Shown here one piece after another: positions 23,707-36,380 of a stretch of DNA of 64,000 nt. Numbering within the stretch: the stretch's first letter is position 1; each line of letters begins with the position of its first letter. The notes under the pieces were generated by a model that was not told the DNA's origin, did no database searches, and saw only the letters and a list, made by a program, of their open reading frames with translations. Position numbers and translations under genes: made by a program. The stretch is from Tetrapyrgos nigripes (Eukaryota > Basidiomycota > Agaricomycetes > Agaricales > Campanellaceae): NCBI GenBank assembly GCA_013368315.1, contig JAACJM010000095.1, positions 1-64,000 on the forward strand, read 5' to 3'.

Positions 23707-26700
23707 CTAACCCAAAAACGGGTCCTGAACCTGTTGCTGTTGCTGTTGCTGATGCTGGTGTTGCATCTGAGCAGCGTACTGAGCCCTCTGGAGTTCCAAA
23801 AACTTTTGCTGATACGGATACGCTGACATTAAATGCGCCTGTGCCTGAGCCTGAATTTGCGAAGGCGTAGGCGTCAATGATGATGATGATGATGATGATG
23901 TCGTCGTCGACACGGGTGCGGAATTGGATGAGGTGGAAGTCGATGACGTAAGCATAGACATAGGCATAGGCATGGAGGTAGCTCCAGAAGACGATGACGA
24001 TGACGCAGCAATAGCAGTGCCACTGCCGGTATTGGTATTCGAAATCGTGGGTGAAGGAATGGGAGGTACAGCCGATTGCGCATGGTGCAATTGCTGGATT
24101 TGCGCGGCTGCGAAAGAGGCGGCTTGGGAGGTCGGTGAGACTATTGCACCCTCTACGCCCGCACCTGCACCTGCACTTGGAGGTAAGGGTGTACCCGTCC
24201 GACTTCGACTATTCGCTCGACTAGCGGGTTTACTACCCAATCCCCGAATCTGTGAGGACTTTCGTCCTTCCCTCTCCTTCGAATAGTTGCTAGTATAATC
24301 ACGATCCTTGTGATGATGATTTGAATGAGACTTGGAGCTATTGTTGTTCTGAAGGCACTCGTGTATACCACTTGCTAGCATATTGAGTCCTATGGCGCCG
24401 TGTTCGCCAGTGTGGGCGTAGTGGTATCTAACACAACAGACAGTCAGTCAGTCAGATTAAGAGGACGAAGGTAATATAATAGAATATGCTCACCTCAACC
24501 CATTCATATTCTTATACCTTCTCGTACAATCACCGATTCCGCACGCAAACGGCTTGAGCTTCTTCTCGGCTTCTTGCGAAAGAGCCAACAATTCGGATTC
24601 GGAAAACTCCAAATCATCGCCCATGCCAACTAACCCACTAGCTTGAGGCGCAACGCCACCTTGATTGGACAGACCAGAAAGGCTAGACCCGACGTTCATA
24701 TTCGCTTGAGTAGGCGATGAAGGAGCCGTAGTCGAAGTTGATGGAGCACCTGAAGGGAACCCGTACCCTGTCGCTGAAGGACCGACAGAAGGCGAACTAG
24801 GTCCTTGTGCAGGACTATTCCAGCCTGAACCAGGAGCTGATTCTAATCCTTGACCATCTTCGGTAGGACCGAAACCCGAGATGCTGGACGATGATGACTG
24901 AGCAGAGAGTGCTGCAGCCCTGTCCTTCCTCTTCCTATCTAGCAATGCTTGGACATGTTCCAAGTCCTTTGGAGGGGCAAAGCTACATGAGCCGTGGGTT
25001 ATATGATATTTGAGGCCTAGAAGACGACAGACGTTGATGAGCATCATCATCTATAAAACATAAGGCGAAACCTGAAGAGACACTCACCATTTGCCTGCTT
25101 GTAACTCTTATTGCAATTAGGCTTGGGACACTTGAAGGGCTTACTTGCTCCCAATATCAAACCACCTACACCTCCTGCTCCACTTAGTCCTGCCAAACCT
25201 GCAGTGGCTAAAGCAGATAACCCACCCTTGATATGAGACTTGACGTTTGGATTAGGTGGACGACCAACTGGATTGAGAGAACGATTTTTCTTCAGTGAGC
25301 TCGTTGCAGATACGGCAGTCGTCGAGGAGATCGAGTTGGACGTATCAGCACCATCAATAGCACCTTCCTTCGTCCCAGAAGAACCAGCAACACCAGTTCC
25401 GGCCTTGGCGCCCTTTCCTCCCTTCTTCTTCTTGTCCCTCTTCTCGTCCTTCCCTCGGCCTCTATGACCCTCATCACCTTCACCTTTGCCATCTTCAAAG
25501 TCGCCCTCAGCATCAGCCTCACCATCCTCTGGCTCCGGCGTTCCCGCATTCGAGAACAACATTGCAGGAGTAACATACCCCATTCCTGGCTGGGGATCTC
25601 CTCCCATGGATCTAGACGACGACAAATCCCCATACGTCGTAGAGCGATCAACCAAAGCTGCAGCCAATGCACTCGGGAAACTCGTCATGGGCGACATAGG
25701 ACTCATAGGAGACATTGGTGGGACTGAACCCATGGACGAGTTCATCCCATTGGCGTTCATACCGCCCGCCATGATTGGGCTGACGCCGCCGGGTCCGTGG
25801 GTAGAGTGGCCAGTAGGGTGACCACCATTGTTGTAAGAGAAGGGATGAACATTGAAGGCGTAACCTGCAGCAGGTGTACCCGCAGATGTCGTCAGTGTGG
25901 AGTATCCAGAGGCGGCGGTGGCAGTGGCAGTAGAGGTCGAAGAGCCCGAGGCGGAAGTAGACGAGGCGTCAGCACTCCCATTGGCAGTACTCTCAACCCC
26001 ATCCATACTGCCAGCCAAGTTGAGAGATAACGAAGGTCGTCTGGCTCCCATACCCTTCCTTTCTTGTTGTGCAGACCCAGGCTGGGCTTGTGAAGGTAGC
26101 GTAGTCGCGCCTGCCAAGCTACTCGAACTAGGCTGGAACCCAGGTACTTTGCCAACCCCGACGCCAGCGCTGGTTATGAGGGTTGTGTCAAACGCTGACA
26201 CGCCCTGGTGTGACTGGTGAGGTTGGTGCTGCTGCGAGTAAGCTGGAACTCCATGTACACCAGATGTATGCGCGTGAAGTCCTCCGAAACCATGTGGTGG
26301 AGAAGGTGGTTGGGAAGCATATGGAGAGGTATAGGGAGAGTGATAAGGAGAAGTCGCCGAAGGGTAAGGCGAGGAAGAATGATTGTAGATAGGTGTATGC
26401 GCGCTTCCTTGCTGGCTTTGACTCCGGTTGCCTTGGCTTTGGGAATCGGAAGATGAAGAGTAAGGAAATCCGCCCGGATAAGCGGCTGCTAAGGAATTGG
26501 GTGTCGATACGGGAGGAGAGGAAGCGTCTGAGGAAGAGGAATGAGACGTCGCGGGTGAAGTAGGATGTGAATGGGTGTGCGAGTGTGACGACGGAGTCAA
26601 AGGCGGAGCGGGTTCTAATTCCATGTCATCGGGGTCAACCGGTGTGGGGTAATGTTGAGGATTGTGGGTAGAGGCAGGATTCTGGTTTGAAGGAAGGTTT

Positions 26701-27352
26701 TGGGAGTGATTGAGATTATGTGGAAGATTATTCTGAGATAATTGTGATTGGTGCGACTGTTGGTGTTGGGCATATGGTGGCTGTACTTCGACGATCTGAG
26801 GGTCAAACGGGACTTGTACTCTCGTCTGAGGGCCTTGGCCTGGAGCATCTACGACGACAATATGTACTTGTTCGAAATGCTCGAGAAGCGCGTGTAGGTC
26901 CGTGAGATGAAGACCGCAACATGTGTAATTCCTGCACAATTCGTCTTGGAGATCAAAGATTTTGCAGGCATTGGAAAGCTCTGGGTCCATGCCTCTTGAT
27001 CTATATGGGGGGTTAGCGACGCGCCATGGGATATGAAGACAAGAAAGACGCACTCTAATGAGCCTCTCAGCTGATCCATGGGACCCATGCCGCCTACATA
27101 GGAACCAGACGACCTGCCACCAAAGCCGAGTGATCCTGCTCGCCATGAGATGGGAGAGCCTAGGAAGTGACGAGTGTAGGATGCGGGGTTGAAGGAGCCA
27201 CTGTTGGAGCCGTTGTATGAGCCTGAGGACATGGGGTAGTCGTTGCTGTGGGAGTTGGATATGGACATTGCCATGGACGATGAGGAGGCATTATTGTGGT
27301 GGTTATTGTGGTGGTTTGCCATTGGAATGGGGTGAGGGGGATGGGCAGACAT
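23707..27352 (-). CDS. SFP1: SFP1-like C2H2 zinc-finger transcription factor
   Basis: Four exons (27352-27054, 27000-25088, 25016-24494, 24427-23707) encode 1151 residues. SFP1-type regulators control ribosome-biogenesis and growth genes in yeast; that role here is by homology only. An N-terminal CCHH-type segment (YTCCGLHLTDLHALLEHFE, with a following VH) precedes a very long Ser/Pro/Asn/Gln-rich region. Two classical fingers follow, each split by an intron at the same Asn-Gly position: CPKPNCNKSYKQANG|LKYHITH (about 724-745) and CGIGDCTRRYKNMNG|LRYHYAH (about 896-917). The near-identical SYKQANGLKYH / RYKNMNGLRYH pair is the SFP1 hallmark. The C-terminus is Ser-rich, then ends with a poly-Gln tract. 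Nuclear by inference. Acidic/basic low-complexity stretches (DEGHRGRGKDEKRDKKKKGG) lie before finger 1. Confidence 0.8.
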
Positions 27353-30300
27353 TATTGGAGGTCAAGTACAGGTAAGTATGAGGACGAGGAACTGTCAATA
27401 TGAGTGTTGGGAGTATCTCGTTGATCATTATGTAATACGACGGTCCGTCTTCCTCCTCCGTCCCTGATCCTACTACTCGGTCCTCTACACCTCGGTGAGC
27501 ACTCTCACCTATCTACTATACGTCCACCTCCACCAATGCTGAGCTCGTCGTCGCTCGTCGTCGCGCACGTTCCCAGCGCGATGTGTCGCTCGGCGGCTAA
27601 CCGTTTAGGCGTAGCAAGTATTTCGAATTGTCGGCTAATCTTCATCCCAGCAACCAACCAGAGCTCAGAAGCAACAGCAAGCTTGCTGTCGAGTCGGTCG
27701 TCCGAACGACCGTTCCTGCAGGGTTAAGAGTCATCCTTCTCTCTCTCCGCACCCTCCGGATGCCTAGCTAATCCCTTCAGTAAGTAGGATGTAAGTACCA
27801 TGTATAGCTACTTCCATAGCAGTCGAGGTTTTCTCCGTCAGCCCATCATCTCGTGCTCCAGGTTCATCATATCGTTCTTCCACGTCCCCGTCGCATCCAG
27901 CCATATGCGCATGCATGAGGAGATGTCTTTACTTTGCCGTGTCTACTTACCTTTGTCATCTTACACCACCGATACCGACAATCCGACTGTAATCCGTGTT
28001 TTTCTTCTTCCTTTCCCTTCTCCCGGTCCCGAATCCTTCTAATAATAATGATTCCTATAGACTCATGCTATAACCAGTGGAGTCCTACCGTCGAGTAATC
28101 TTCCGAAGCGGCACTGCAACGACACAGACAAATTAAACGTCGCGACTCTCGGACAATGAACGGAATAAGATAGACGTCTCTATCCCACATACTACATACT
28201 ACCTTTCAGCGCCACTGCCTAATTAGTCCCTTAAATCATAAATGTGAGTGGCTTCTACGCTTCTTGAGTACACAAGGACATCGAGGGTCTACATAGTATA
28301 CATGCATTGTGAACCCGGGTACGCGGATCCTCGTCAAAGCAGTGCGGGAATATCCGGAGTTTCTCCTCGTCACTCAATCACGAACCTCTTTTCAAATTGT
28401 TTCTTACTTTGTTCTCCAGTCATCTTTCAGCTTCCCGCTGCCACATATACACATATGTAAATCCAAATCCAAACACAATTTCGGTCTTCAAGCCAACGAC
28501 CATACATACTTATGTATGTATAATGCAAGTTAATTCTCGACCGGATCCACAACGCACATGACTCTTCAAAGCCATCAGACCGACCACGCACCTCCGTCTC
28601 CCGGAAACTCAAACTGAATCGATTACACGTATACAACCTCAAGACTCAAGCAGTACAACTACAACTACAACTTACTGACTGTACACTTACACTTACACTT
28701 ACTCATCCGGATTCACCTTACCTTACTCATCTCTAGACTCTAAGCCATACACTCCTTCAAGATCCTCCCATCTCCGAGCTTGCGAACGCTCTGAGCCTTA
28801 TTACCAACAAACTTGCTTACTCGTCCGCCTCTTTGCAATCAATACCCTAAGCCTTCTCGCAAATTCCAACCACTTCGAGTCCATTGCTGGGTAAGTAACT
28901 TACTAACTATATTGCAATAAGTACTATTCCCCACGTCAACGCAACTGGTTCCGAGAGCTCCAAGTTCCAACTCAACTCCACCTCTGAACACTAAACTCAT
29001 CCATTTTGAGTGACACCTCCCTCCATGGTCAATTGGTTAAGGCAGGAGCTCCAGCTTAAAGCATCCGAACTCACCCGACACCCGACCCGGCTAAGCGGCT
29101 ATTCAATTACCGGACGGCGGATGCAATTCATCACGCGGATCGGATCATCAAGCTGACTAATGACCAATATAGAAATCGGTGTCGACAGTCGGTTTAGACT
29201 GAAGACCGAAGGATGGCTGTATAGCCTGTTCAGTACGCTCGCGGCTCGCACAACTTGCAAGTGTCTCCGAATCTTGAATCTTCGTATATGTACGTGGTAT
29301 CCTGATTCCTCGTCTTCGAGCACAATTTGGTATGAACAAGTGGATGAACAAGTGGATTGTACAGCCTGGGCTGCCGAGAGCTATCTCAAAAATGTAGAAG
29401 TGAGGACTTGGTAAGGTAAGAACGGTCCCTCAAGAGTCAAGAGCCCTAGTCAAGACGAACTTCCTTTCTTTTCTTTTCTTTTGTTACATAGCCTTGTTAG
29501 TTTCTTCAGGCTAGTACTTATCCTTTGAGTATGTATCCTCGCTACATGCTACAAAATTTCAATCGTGATTCGATATTCGATACTTATTCGTGACTCTGTG
29601 GCGAAGTGATCTACTCTATGTAGGGATGTGGATGTTTACTGCAGAAGTAATAAGTAATAGTATAATTGTATCAGTGATCACCCGGAGGCGTAGTACGCTA
29701 TGATAAAAATTCGGATACATAGTATACTGCGAATAATGCATACTGATACACGACAGTTTGCAGTACTACTAGTGGTGGTGATAAGTAGTGCAAGTCACGG
29801 CCATCTATTCATCCGTGGCATCAACTAGCTCACTAGTAGTGGTACCATACCCACAAAAATTGAAAATACGACCCCCATTTCGAGTCTCAACGTGCTCCAT
29901 CATGATCAACTCCTGACACTCAATTGCAATCCAAATCCAGCGCGCTGTGTCACCTCCTGAGTCTTCTTGACGCTCACTTTCAATTTTTCCTTTTCTCCAT
30001 TTTTCCATTTTCGAAGATACGCCGCGGCGGTTGATTTATAACTATCATTTCGATAGGATAGGATGGGCGTCTCGACTCGGGATCTCGGAATCTCGATAGC
30101 ATGACCTCCGCCATGAGTCGTTCTTCAGCTTCAGCCTGAAATCCTTTCTCCTTTCTCTACCCTGTAGCCCGTAGGTCAAATCTCCCTGCTGGAAGGTGTG
30201 CGTGTGCTTGGGCTGTTCTCCGAAAGAAGGCTGCGGCAAGAGGCCTAGGTGGCTGGTGCGCGATCTGCCAGTGCCAGATTTCGATCGACACAGTTCCCAA

Positions 30301-30879
30301 TACTAGTCGGATAATTCATGTTCATGACGATCCATCAAGCTCTCGAACTCAGGACCTCTGGATCCGACTAGGTGTAAGATGTATAATGTATGCACAATGG
30401 GCGCCGTATTGAAGAATGAAACCTGGCAGAGCAGACTCGGATACCTCCTGCAAATCTGTCTGATCTGCGCCCATTATACGTATTACGCAGGCGCTGGGTG
30501 TCACGGTATCCGTCAACGATTCTCGGATTGTTAAAGTTGGGGTGAACTAAGCGAGTCCGGTTTAGAGATGATGTTTGACGCAGTTGCTGAAGACTCGTCA
30601 ATATATAGATGGCAATGGTGACTTCGAGTCGTTCGTCGGCGGAGATGGCCATGCTGCGCCTTCTAAAGGAGAGCTTGAGACACGGCGAACCTTTCGAGTA
30701 GAGGATCTTCGTCGCCGAACCACACCAGAGTGCTTAGTGAAACGAGTGATACTATTATATCTGGTACATCATGAGCTGATTCAGAAAGAATCCAGACAGA
30801 ACTTCATTCATACCGATTTTTCGCCGACAGTCCCATGACCATCAAAACGATAGGTCTATCGCCGGTCAGTATAAGTTTG
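27353..30879. promoter_or_regulatory. long gene-poor region upstream of the SFP1-like gene
   Basis: About 3.5 kb without a supportable gene. The first 400 bases, close to the ATG, are CG-rich (27530-27610) and pyrimidine-rich, as expected for a promoter and leader. ACTACA and CACTTA short repeats lie at 28650-28705 and a TTTTC run near 29465-29480. Scattered short frames lack domains. Long upstream regions are common for regulatory genes, but a non-coding RNA or an unspotted gene cannot be excluded. Confidence 0.4.
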
Positions 30880-31260
30880 ATTCGTACCTCTTCGGGCCGG
30901 GGACCCAGTCCTTGCAATCGATATTAGGATTCAGAGAATCTGTCCAGCGTTTGGCACATTCTCCAGCGACTTGAGAACTTTAAAATCAATTCTAGACAGA
31001 GCAGAGAAAATGAAAGATACCTACAATCACTATTGCGTGTTTTCACCATTGACGAAACCTTGGACCATCTGCGTTTTTTTCTCTTCATATCAATCGCGGC
31101 GCTACAGTCGAGATCATGACATATGCAAGTTGTTCCATACTTTTCGATTGCTTGAATCAAGCTATGGTCCTCCTCTGGAGACCAGCCATCCATGGCAATG
31201 TCTGTAGCCACTTAGCGAACCATCGTTCTCTATGGTCTTTGGTTGTACGGCTATCTAGTT
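30880..31260 (-). pseudogene. Myb/SANT DNA-binding domain gene fragment
   Basis: Minus-strand pieces fit a Myb repeat pair: TTKDHRERWFAKWL (31240-31200), then WSPEEDHSLIQAIEK (about 31187-31140), then WSKVSSMVKTRNSD (31059-31015), then CAKRWTDSLNPNIDC and KDWVPGP (about 30962-30900). The tryptophan spacing and the CAKRW...LNP block are typical of R2R3-type Myb repeats. Introns of about 85 and 60 bases would join them, though one junction does not fit cleanly. No start codon, full-length frame or downstream exons could be assembled, so this is either a degraded gene or one whose model I could not complete. Confidence 0.4.
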
Positions 31261-31491
31261 GTTGAGATTGCACATGGCTCAAAACTAATCCTGATTGAAG
31301 GCTCCTTCAAAGATCGTCTTCCAAAGTGGTTAAACAATCTTGTGTAAAATGTTAAGACTTGGGAAATCAGCTAGTAGTTCAGGAGCTTGAAGTCTTGTTC
31401 GTGTTTCTACAATAGCTTTACACGTTCATTCTGTCTATAGGCCGCCTTCGCTAATCAAAATCCTTACATTCATACGGTCTCATCGCCACTT

Positions 31492-32701
31492 TCAAGGAAG
31501 CGCCAACCTGCTAACCAGCGCCTTTTTCTCAATGATCGCATCCTTAAATTTAGACTCCACCTCCCCGAGATCCCAGTTCGCCGAAACGTATCTGTGCGAT
31601 CAGCATCAAACACTGTCAAGAACCGTATCATCAATATTAGTAACGTTAGACTTACCTTCCAGAGAGCCAATCCGCCTTCCCAGAAGTGAGATACAGAAGC
31701 GTAGCTGCAGGGAGTTCGGGCTTGTCGACCAAGAACGCTTCCATGGCCTCAGCGACCTCCTTAGGTTTTTTGCGAATCGACTCCAAGGAGAGAGGCGTAC
31801 GGATACCGCCGGGATGGAAGGAGTAAGCCTTCACGTTGGGGTTTTCTGTACACACAAGATGGAAGACGGCCATCAGAATTGGATTCTGATATCAGAGAAG
31901 AATGAATTATCAAACCGAGGGTGACGAATTCGACGAAACGTGTAACGGCATGTTTGGAGACGCTGTAGGAGCTGGCGTTGGGGATACGGAGTTGGGCAGA
32001 CATGGAAGAGAAGGCAATGAAGTAACCTTTGGAGGTGTTGAGGTAGGGAAGAGTGTATCTGCTCGTGCTCCTGTTCAAATCGCGCTCACGATCTCTGTAG
32101 ACTCGTAACTCACTTGGCGACGTTGTACACACCCCGAATATTGACCTCAATAACCTCCCACCAGGCATTAGGGTCGGTATCCGCCAGCGCTGCGAACGAG
32201 ATTGAAAGGGTAAGCAACCATTCACACGAGACTATTAAGAGACAATTCACATAGCTCCCAAGACTGCGACTTTCCAGCTACAGCTATAGCAACATCCAGA
32301 CGACCAAACTTCTCGATGATAGTCTTGACCGCAGCCTCTACTTGATCGGGCTTACAGACATCGGCGAGAACTTCAATCACCGTTGCTTTAGGTGCTTCTT
32401 TGAGGATATTAGCTCGCGCAGACTCGGCGGCTTCTTTGCGACGAGCGCCAATGACGACGTTTGCACCGGCCTGGGCAAAGCTGATTGCTACACCTTCACC
32501 GATAACACCGTTGGCGCCACTGATGTACACGACCTTATCTTTGAAGGATTGGGAGGAAAAGGCTTCTTTGGGATCAATGGTGGAGTAGATCCTGTAAGTG
32601 AGGGATGATCAGAGACGCAGCCAGCATTAATCGAGAAGAAAAGAAACGCACCCATGGACGTTGGTGACTGGGAGATCTTCCTGGATACCTTCAATATTCA
32701 T
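31492..32701 (-). CDS. short-chain dehydrogenase/reductase (SDR)
   Basis: Six exons: 32701-32652, 32591-32251, 32189-32114, 32058-31916, 31845-31656, 31591-31492, giving 299 residues in frame. A classical SDR: NAD(P)-binding glycine motif SGANGVIGEG (about residues 41-50), DV motif in VLADVCKPDQ, VAGKS after the fourth strand, VNIRG, catalytic Ser in AFSSMSAQ (~174), Tyr187 and Lys191 in SYSVSK, and HPGGIRTP following the active site. It would reduce or oxidise a carbonyl/alcohol using NAD(P)H; the substrate is not determinable. No signal peptide. The extension after the active site (LESIRKKPKEVAEAMEAFL...) resembles fungal SDRs of secondary metabolism, but no partner biosynthetic genes are nearby. 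Confidence 0.88.
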
Positions 32702-33461
32702 GATACCAGTGGTGAGGAGGTGAATACTTTGGAATGTGTGCTGTAGAACAAGTCGACGTACCAAGCTGTTTTAGTAGTACGAGTAATACTGCCGCTTCCC
32801 CTTTGAGGTTGACTTCGCCGGTCGCCGGTCGGTGTCTAGTAGATCCACCTCATATTACCGACTAACCGAACCAATATCCTCTACCGTTTCCTCACAGATT
32901 TTGGTTGGATTTTTGGGTCTCGTTATCATGCCAGGAGCAACGATGGTCCACATTTCCCTCGTGCATTGCTCATATTGGTTCGGTTAGTCGGTAATATGAG
33001 GTGAGTATGTAGATCGGGTCATGTTGACCGGTCACTTGGGCGATTTCATTCAATCATATAAAGCGAATTGAGACCCAAGCGCTTTGTGAAGTCCCTCTTG
33101 CGTTTCATGTTTGGACCATGGCGCTCAAGACAGCACATGCGCGGTTCTCGGCATCAATCTCCTTCGCAAGCTATTCAGAAAAACAGCCTTACAAAGGTAT
33201 CCCTAGTCCAAATCGAAGACATGGATGGGTACGTCTTCAGTGGTTTTTGGGAGGAGGAAGCCAAGCTGCGCGAGTGACTCATCTCACATTTTTATTCAGG
33301 ATTCCTTCTTAGTCTCTCCTAGACAGACAGTAACAGCGATCATTAAAATGATGCGTTAATTCCTTCTCGACATGCATGACACAGATTCTCTTGATTATCA
33401 TTACCATATGTCTGACCATTATGGCCACGTTGCTCGGCTTCAAGGTGGCCTTATTGACGTA
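32702..33461. other. intergenic region with a perfect 32-bp inverted repeat
   Basis: It holds the SDR promoter and the left flank of the transposon nest. A plus-strand 64-codon frame from 33118 (MALKTAHARFSAS...) shows no recognisable domain and ends before the nest; it could be the start of a gene cut by the outer element. Confidence 0.35.
32846..33003. repeat. perfect 32-bp inverted repeat, possible small MITE
   Basis: 32846-32877 (CACCTCATATTACCGACTAA...) is matched exactly in inverted orientation by 32972-33003, with a 94-bp spacer. GTAGATC occurs directly before the left arm (32839-32845) and again at 33009-33015, five bases beyond the right arm, which could be a degenerate target duplication. 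It could be a tiny MITE or a transcribed hairpin. Confidence 0.7.
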
Positions 33462-35924
33462 CAGTGTTATCCTTAAGGCCTTAATTAAGGCCACCCAATG
33501 AAGTTACATCTTAAGTTGTTAATAATAGTTTTTAATTAAGGGCATTTTAAGCCTAAATTAACCCACCTGTACTAAAAAATCTGACCCTCTTGAACCCCCC
33601 AAATCCAGCATCATTTAGTAGGCTTCCTGCTGTAGAAGCTACATATACAACTTTTTGACAGTATAAGCTGCTCTTTGTCCCAAGGGTCTGTGTTTGACTG
33701 CAGCAATGACTTTGAATAGTCTTCTTGCCTGCAGAAAAAATGAAATGGTGATTAATATTATGAGCAAATGTAGATAAGTAGACAGCTTTTGAACAGTCTC
33801 GAGCACATCCACTGTGGCCGCAGCTTAGGATGTACTGTAACCAAAACTAGGATGAAAGTCAAAAATCAACCTAGTTTGAACTCACCTAGGTTGATGCGTT
33901 TGCACCAACTTTCGTTGGTTGATAATCAACCTATCCTACCATCTAAAATTAGGTTGAAAACTATGATACTATTCTTCGGAAATTTACAAGTTTAGTATCA
34001 ACCAAAAAAAGAAGGACAAAATAACAAGGTAGATATGAAGCCTTCCGAGCTTGACATTACCACTGTGTAGACAACTATGAGTGCACTACTGGTCTCCGGC
34101 GTCTGATCCTTCTTCTCCAATAGCGTCAGCCAAAGCTCCGTTCCGATCAATTATAACCCATTTTTCCTGTACATCAGGCACTCGTCTGACTAAACACTCC
34201 AACGTCTCAACATCCAGGACATCAAGTGCACTCATCCGGGAGTAGAGATGCATATTAAGCCCGTGAAAGTTGTCAGTTGATGTGTCGTGAATAAGACAGC
34301 GCTGGCAGGCGGCAAGAACGTACACTGCTTGCAAAACCTCGTCCTCCCCTACACCCAGTAATCTCCGTGTCTCCTCGCTCTCGGGTGAGTCAAACTTGAC
34401 GACAAAAAGGTGTTCCAACTGCCCATAGAATGTCTGAAGCTTGAACTTGGGTTTCATTTTTTTCCGCCGTTCGTATATGTCGACATACATTGAATACTGA
34501 CCACACGTTGATCGGAATATAAGTATTATGTGCCATGGCATGCAGAGCAAGAAGAAAAGAAGCTTACCCGTACAAAGGTGGGATCACGGCTATCTTGTGG
34601 GGGCTTATACAGAGTGGAGCAACGCATCAGATCCCCTCCCTCTGAGTCAATCCGTTTGACTGCTCCATATTCTTCGATGACTGCCGCTCCGAGAGCTTTT
34701 CGTATATCTCCAATGTCGCCGCCAAACCGTGTAGAAAAGCTAGGAGCTATGGCGTAGTCGATGAGATTTTCTGGTACTGTGTCAAGCTTTGGTGGCAGAA
34801 GGCGGTATCTATGATCTAATAGATTCTGAAAGCATTAGGAACACTCCAGGTTACGAGTATACAACGAACTCACATTCAGTAAAGTTAACAGCACCTCGTT
34901 GTAGTCCTGGAGTTCGGCGATGATCTAGTTGCTTTGTGACGTTGTAACATACACCAATTTGAGTAAGTTGGGCATGCTCAAGGACGTTCTGATCGAGGGA
35001 GGCAAAGGGAAAGCGACGGCTCCGAATGTCAGGGGTCAAAGAGCCACAATAACGCTCCATGACAAAAGCCCAGTAACACCACACTGGCCCCATGTCTCGA
35101 ACGCTTTGGGCAATGTGAAGGAGGGCGTGGATCGTCAATGGACAGGCTGAAACCCTATCTGGATCATGCTGGTAATAAATCCTTAAAAACAGACAAATAT
35201 TGTTAATGCCACGAAGAAAATCAAATAAATGGTCATGTACCTCTCATACTCTTCAACCCACTTCGCAAAACCTTCTTCTAAGTCATCAATCTCCTCCCTG
35301 GATATCTCGTATTGCAAACAGACGTTGATCAGGCGAACAAGCTCCACAAAATGATTATAATACCGAGGCTTCATAAAGCGTCGGCAGAGAACAACGGGAG
35401 CAATGTATAGTGCCCAAAACGACCAACGTTCTGCGTTCATTTCGCTTTTCTTGTTCTGTATGTTGGGTACTCTGCCACCAAATGCGGAGGGTATAGTGTC
35501 ACCAGCCTTGGCGGTGTCTGAACCAATTGCTTCCCATACTGTTGGTGCAAACCGATATTCCTCATCTCCTTCATCCATGCCCTTAAAATCCCCAGTCCAA
35601 TGAAGTACGAGATTGGGTAGGAGATTCTCGAAAACCATATGCATGAAGTCATAGGGGATTGACGTGGGGAATTCCAGCGAACCGAGAAAGGAAAGCATGG
35701 GTGTGCCCTTTATACCATATTTCTTGGCAAAACGGTCAGCTGCAGCCTTTGTTGGTTGGCAGTCAACTTCAGCGGCCTGAGACATGAAGTCGGAGGGGTG
35801 ACATAATGGAAGGTTGAGAGGATCGTAACGCTTGGTTCTGGATGGGTCCGACTTGACATCAGGATGTGAAGAGCAGTCGAGTGGTACATAATGGGTAGTA
35901 CCACTGGGAATAGGAACACCCTCT

Positions 35925-36264
35925 TGTTAAGCAGGCATGGTATGGCTTGTACACTACTAAACGCAGTGGCAACTACGCAACTTACCTGTGGATAAAGAGT
36001 AGCTTGTAAGGCTAGTTAGAGGCTTATAGAGCGATGTGGGTTAAGTATGAAACTTGTTATTTGGAGGACTATCTACAAGTCCTTATATACCTTTGAGGAG
36101 GTACAAATACATGTAAACTAATACTAGAGTAACAATAAGATTCTATAGTACAATGCTGGTTTCGTACACTATTGTCGTACTACATTTATTGTTCTATTTA
36201 TAACTACTACTATTGTTCTACATAGATGACGTTGATGGCTGCAACTGAATGCGCCAGTTCAACA
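35925..36264 (-). repeat. 3' LTR of the Copia element
   Basis: 340 bp, TGTTAAGCAGG...GCCAGTTCAACA as written on the plus strand; identical to the other LTR except at 36231. Confidence 0.95.
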
Positions 36265-36273
36265 CTCCCCCTT
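36265..36273 (-). other. polypurine tract of the Copia element
   Basis: On the element strand AAGGGGGAG directly abuts the 3' LTR, the expected primer site for plus-strand DNA synthesis. Confidence 0.75.
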
Positions 36274-36380
36274 GCTAAGCAGTACAGTAGTGCGTGTAAG
36301 CATAGGTAGGCGCTATAAGCAGCCATGGAAGGAAGGGATCCAGTGCCTCGACGTTTTCGATGCGATTTATAGGACTTTCT

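Noticed and set aside
24083..26456. Multiple frames opposite the SFP1-like gene
   Set aside because: Low-complexity shadows of Ser/Pro/Gln codons.
29020..29090. tRNA-like A-box (TGGTCAATTGGTTAAGGC)
   Set aside because: No GGTTCGANTCC-type B box or paired acceptor stem follows; no cloverleaf can be drawn.
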